Positions 63,673 through 64,000 of a stretch of 64,000 nt of DNA are shown one piece after another. The notes beneath the pieces were generated by a model. That model was not told the origin of the DNA and ran no database searches. It saw only the letters and a list, made by a program, of their open reading frames with translations. The stretch covers positions 1,178,001-1,242,000 of the forward strand of contig CP065001.1 in the NCBI GenBank assembly GCA_016700155.1, written 5' to 3'. The translations under genes were made by a program, and so were the position numbers. The stretch's first letter is position 1. The number at the start of each line of letters is the position of its first letter. Origin of the DNA: Ignavibacteriales bacterium (GTDB lineage Bacteria; Bacteroidota; Ignavibacteria; Ignavibacteriales; Ignavibacteriaceae).

Positions 63673-64000
63673 ATGGTTTGGAAAATATTTCTTTTTCTAC
63701 TGTTGAGTTTTGTATCAGTCGCGGGAATAGGGTTTCCCATAGTCGAGAAACCATCTGCCTGGTATGAGTTTCCATTCATTCCCGGTTTGGAAGAAAACGC
63801 GAAAATAATTTTCTTCCATGTTCCCACAGCATGGCTGACATTGATCGCTTTTCTTATGTCAACGATTTACAGTTTCAAATACCTGCGTAAAAAAAATCTT
63901 GATGATGATGCAAAGTCTTACGCAGCGGCACAACTCGGAATTATTTTTTGTATCCTTGCAACAGTAACAGGCGCGGTCTGGGCTAAGTTTGCATGGGGTT
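63673..64000 (+). CDS. ccmC: Haem exporter protein CcmC, 3' truncated by window edge
   Basis: The ATG at 63673 opens a frame that runs off the right edge. MVWKIFLFLLLSFVSVAGIG is the first helix; FFHVPTAWLTLIAFLMSTIY is the second and carries the conserved His-Val-Pro; TGAVWAKFAWG is the beginning of the tryptophan-rich WWD-type domain that holds haem. CcmC loads haem onto CcmE. Only 109 codons are visible. Confidence 0.88.
   Translation, partial: MVWKIFLFLLLSFVSVAGIGFPIVEKPSAWYEFPFIPGLEENAKIIFFHVPTAWLTLIAFLMSTIYSFKYLRKKNLDDDAKSYAAAQLGIIFCILATVTGAVWAKFAWG

Overview
The window looks like a chromosome segment of a free-living Gram-negative bacterium of the Ignavibacteria (Bacteroidota/Chlorobiota group). 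The evidence is: several secreted proteins ending in a type IX secretion sorting domain with the YxNYPNPFNP signature; TonB-dependent receptors and many lipoproteins; a Bacteroidota-type AMP nucleosidase; a GWxTD protein; and two promoters that exactly match the Bacteroidota consensus TTG-N19-TAnnTTTG (at 35030 and, on the minus strand, at 24767). Shine-Dalgarno sequences such as AAGGAG are common. The assignment is inferred from gene content only.

Layout. 1-5110: end of an Oar-like TonB-dependent receptor, then lepB and gatB on the minus strand. 5335-15159: a DASS transporter, DUF4286, thioredoxin-fold envelope proteins, AMP nucleosidase, and a GWxTD/TonB-like pair. 15160-21520: an accessory, repeat-rich stretch with YitT, a 142-bp tandem repeat, a DUF4139 protein, a REP/RAYT cassette (palindromes around a Y1 transposase and two unknown genes), a cluster of small palindromes, and a 21-bp repeat array in front of an HTH gene. 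21528-24767: a B12 uptake locus with promoter, cobalamin riboswitch carrying two repeat insertions, translational expression platform, btuB-like receptor and a DUF6580 membrane protein. 24933-30781: a T9SS cargo protein, a lipocalin and the sdhCAB operon. 31011-38437: a small isomerase-like protein, an acidic unknown protein with obg, an M48 lipoprotein, tRNA-Met(CAT), secG, dacB, LOG, rpsU, and a zinc-ribbon protein. 38518-41919: ECF sigma, anti-sigma and UspA, plus an M14 peptidase. 42005-48276: redoxin, DUF2461, a beta-barrel protein, a TPMT-like methyltransferase, a CYTH protein and an AddB-like Fe-S nuclease. 48363-61088: a secretome region (M43, beta-helix, M1, MXAN_6640-like, FG-GAP proteins) with htpX, bamD and a hotdog thioesterase. 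61105-64000: an EEP-nuclease gene pair, then ccmA, ccmB and the start of ccmC at the right edge.

The most unusual material is: (i) the REP-RAYT cassette, in which two different cargo genes both end in a REP-encoded SKP-stop; (ii) the 21-bp (7-codon) repeat array in frame with an HTH regulator; (iii) a cobalamin riboswitch whose variable stems carry two dispersed repeats, one of which also encodes part of a signal peptide 26 kb away. Two genes (beta-helix T9SS protein, htpX) are each broken by a missing base, which may be real or may reflect assembly error.
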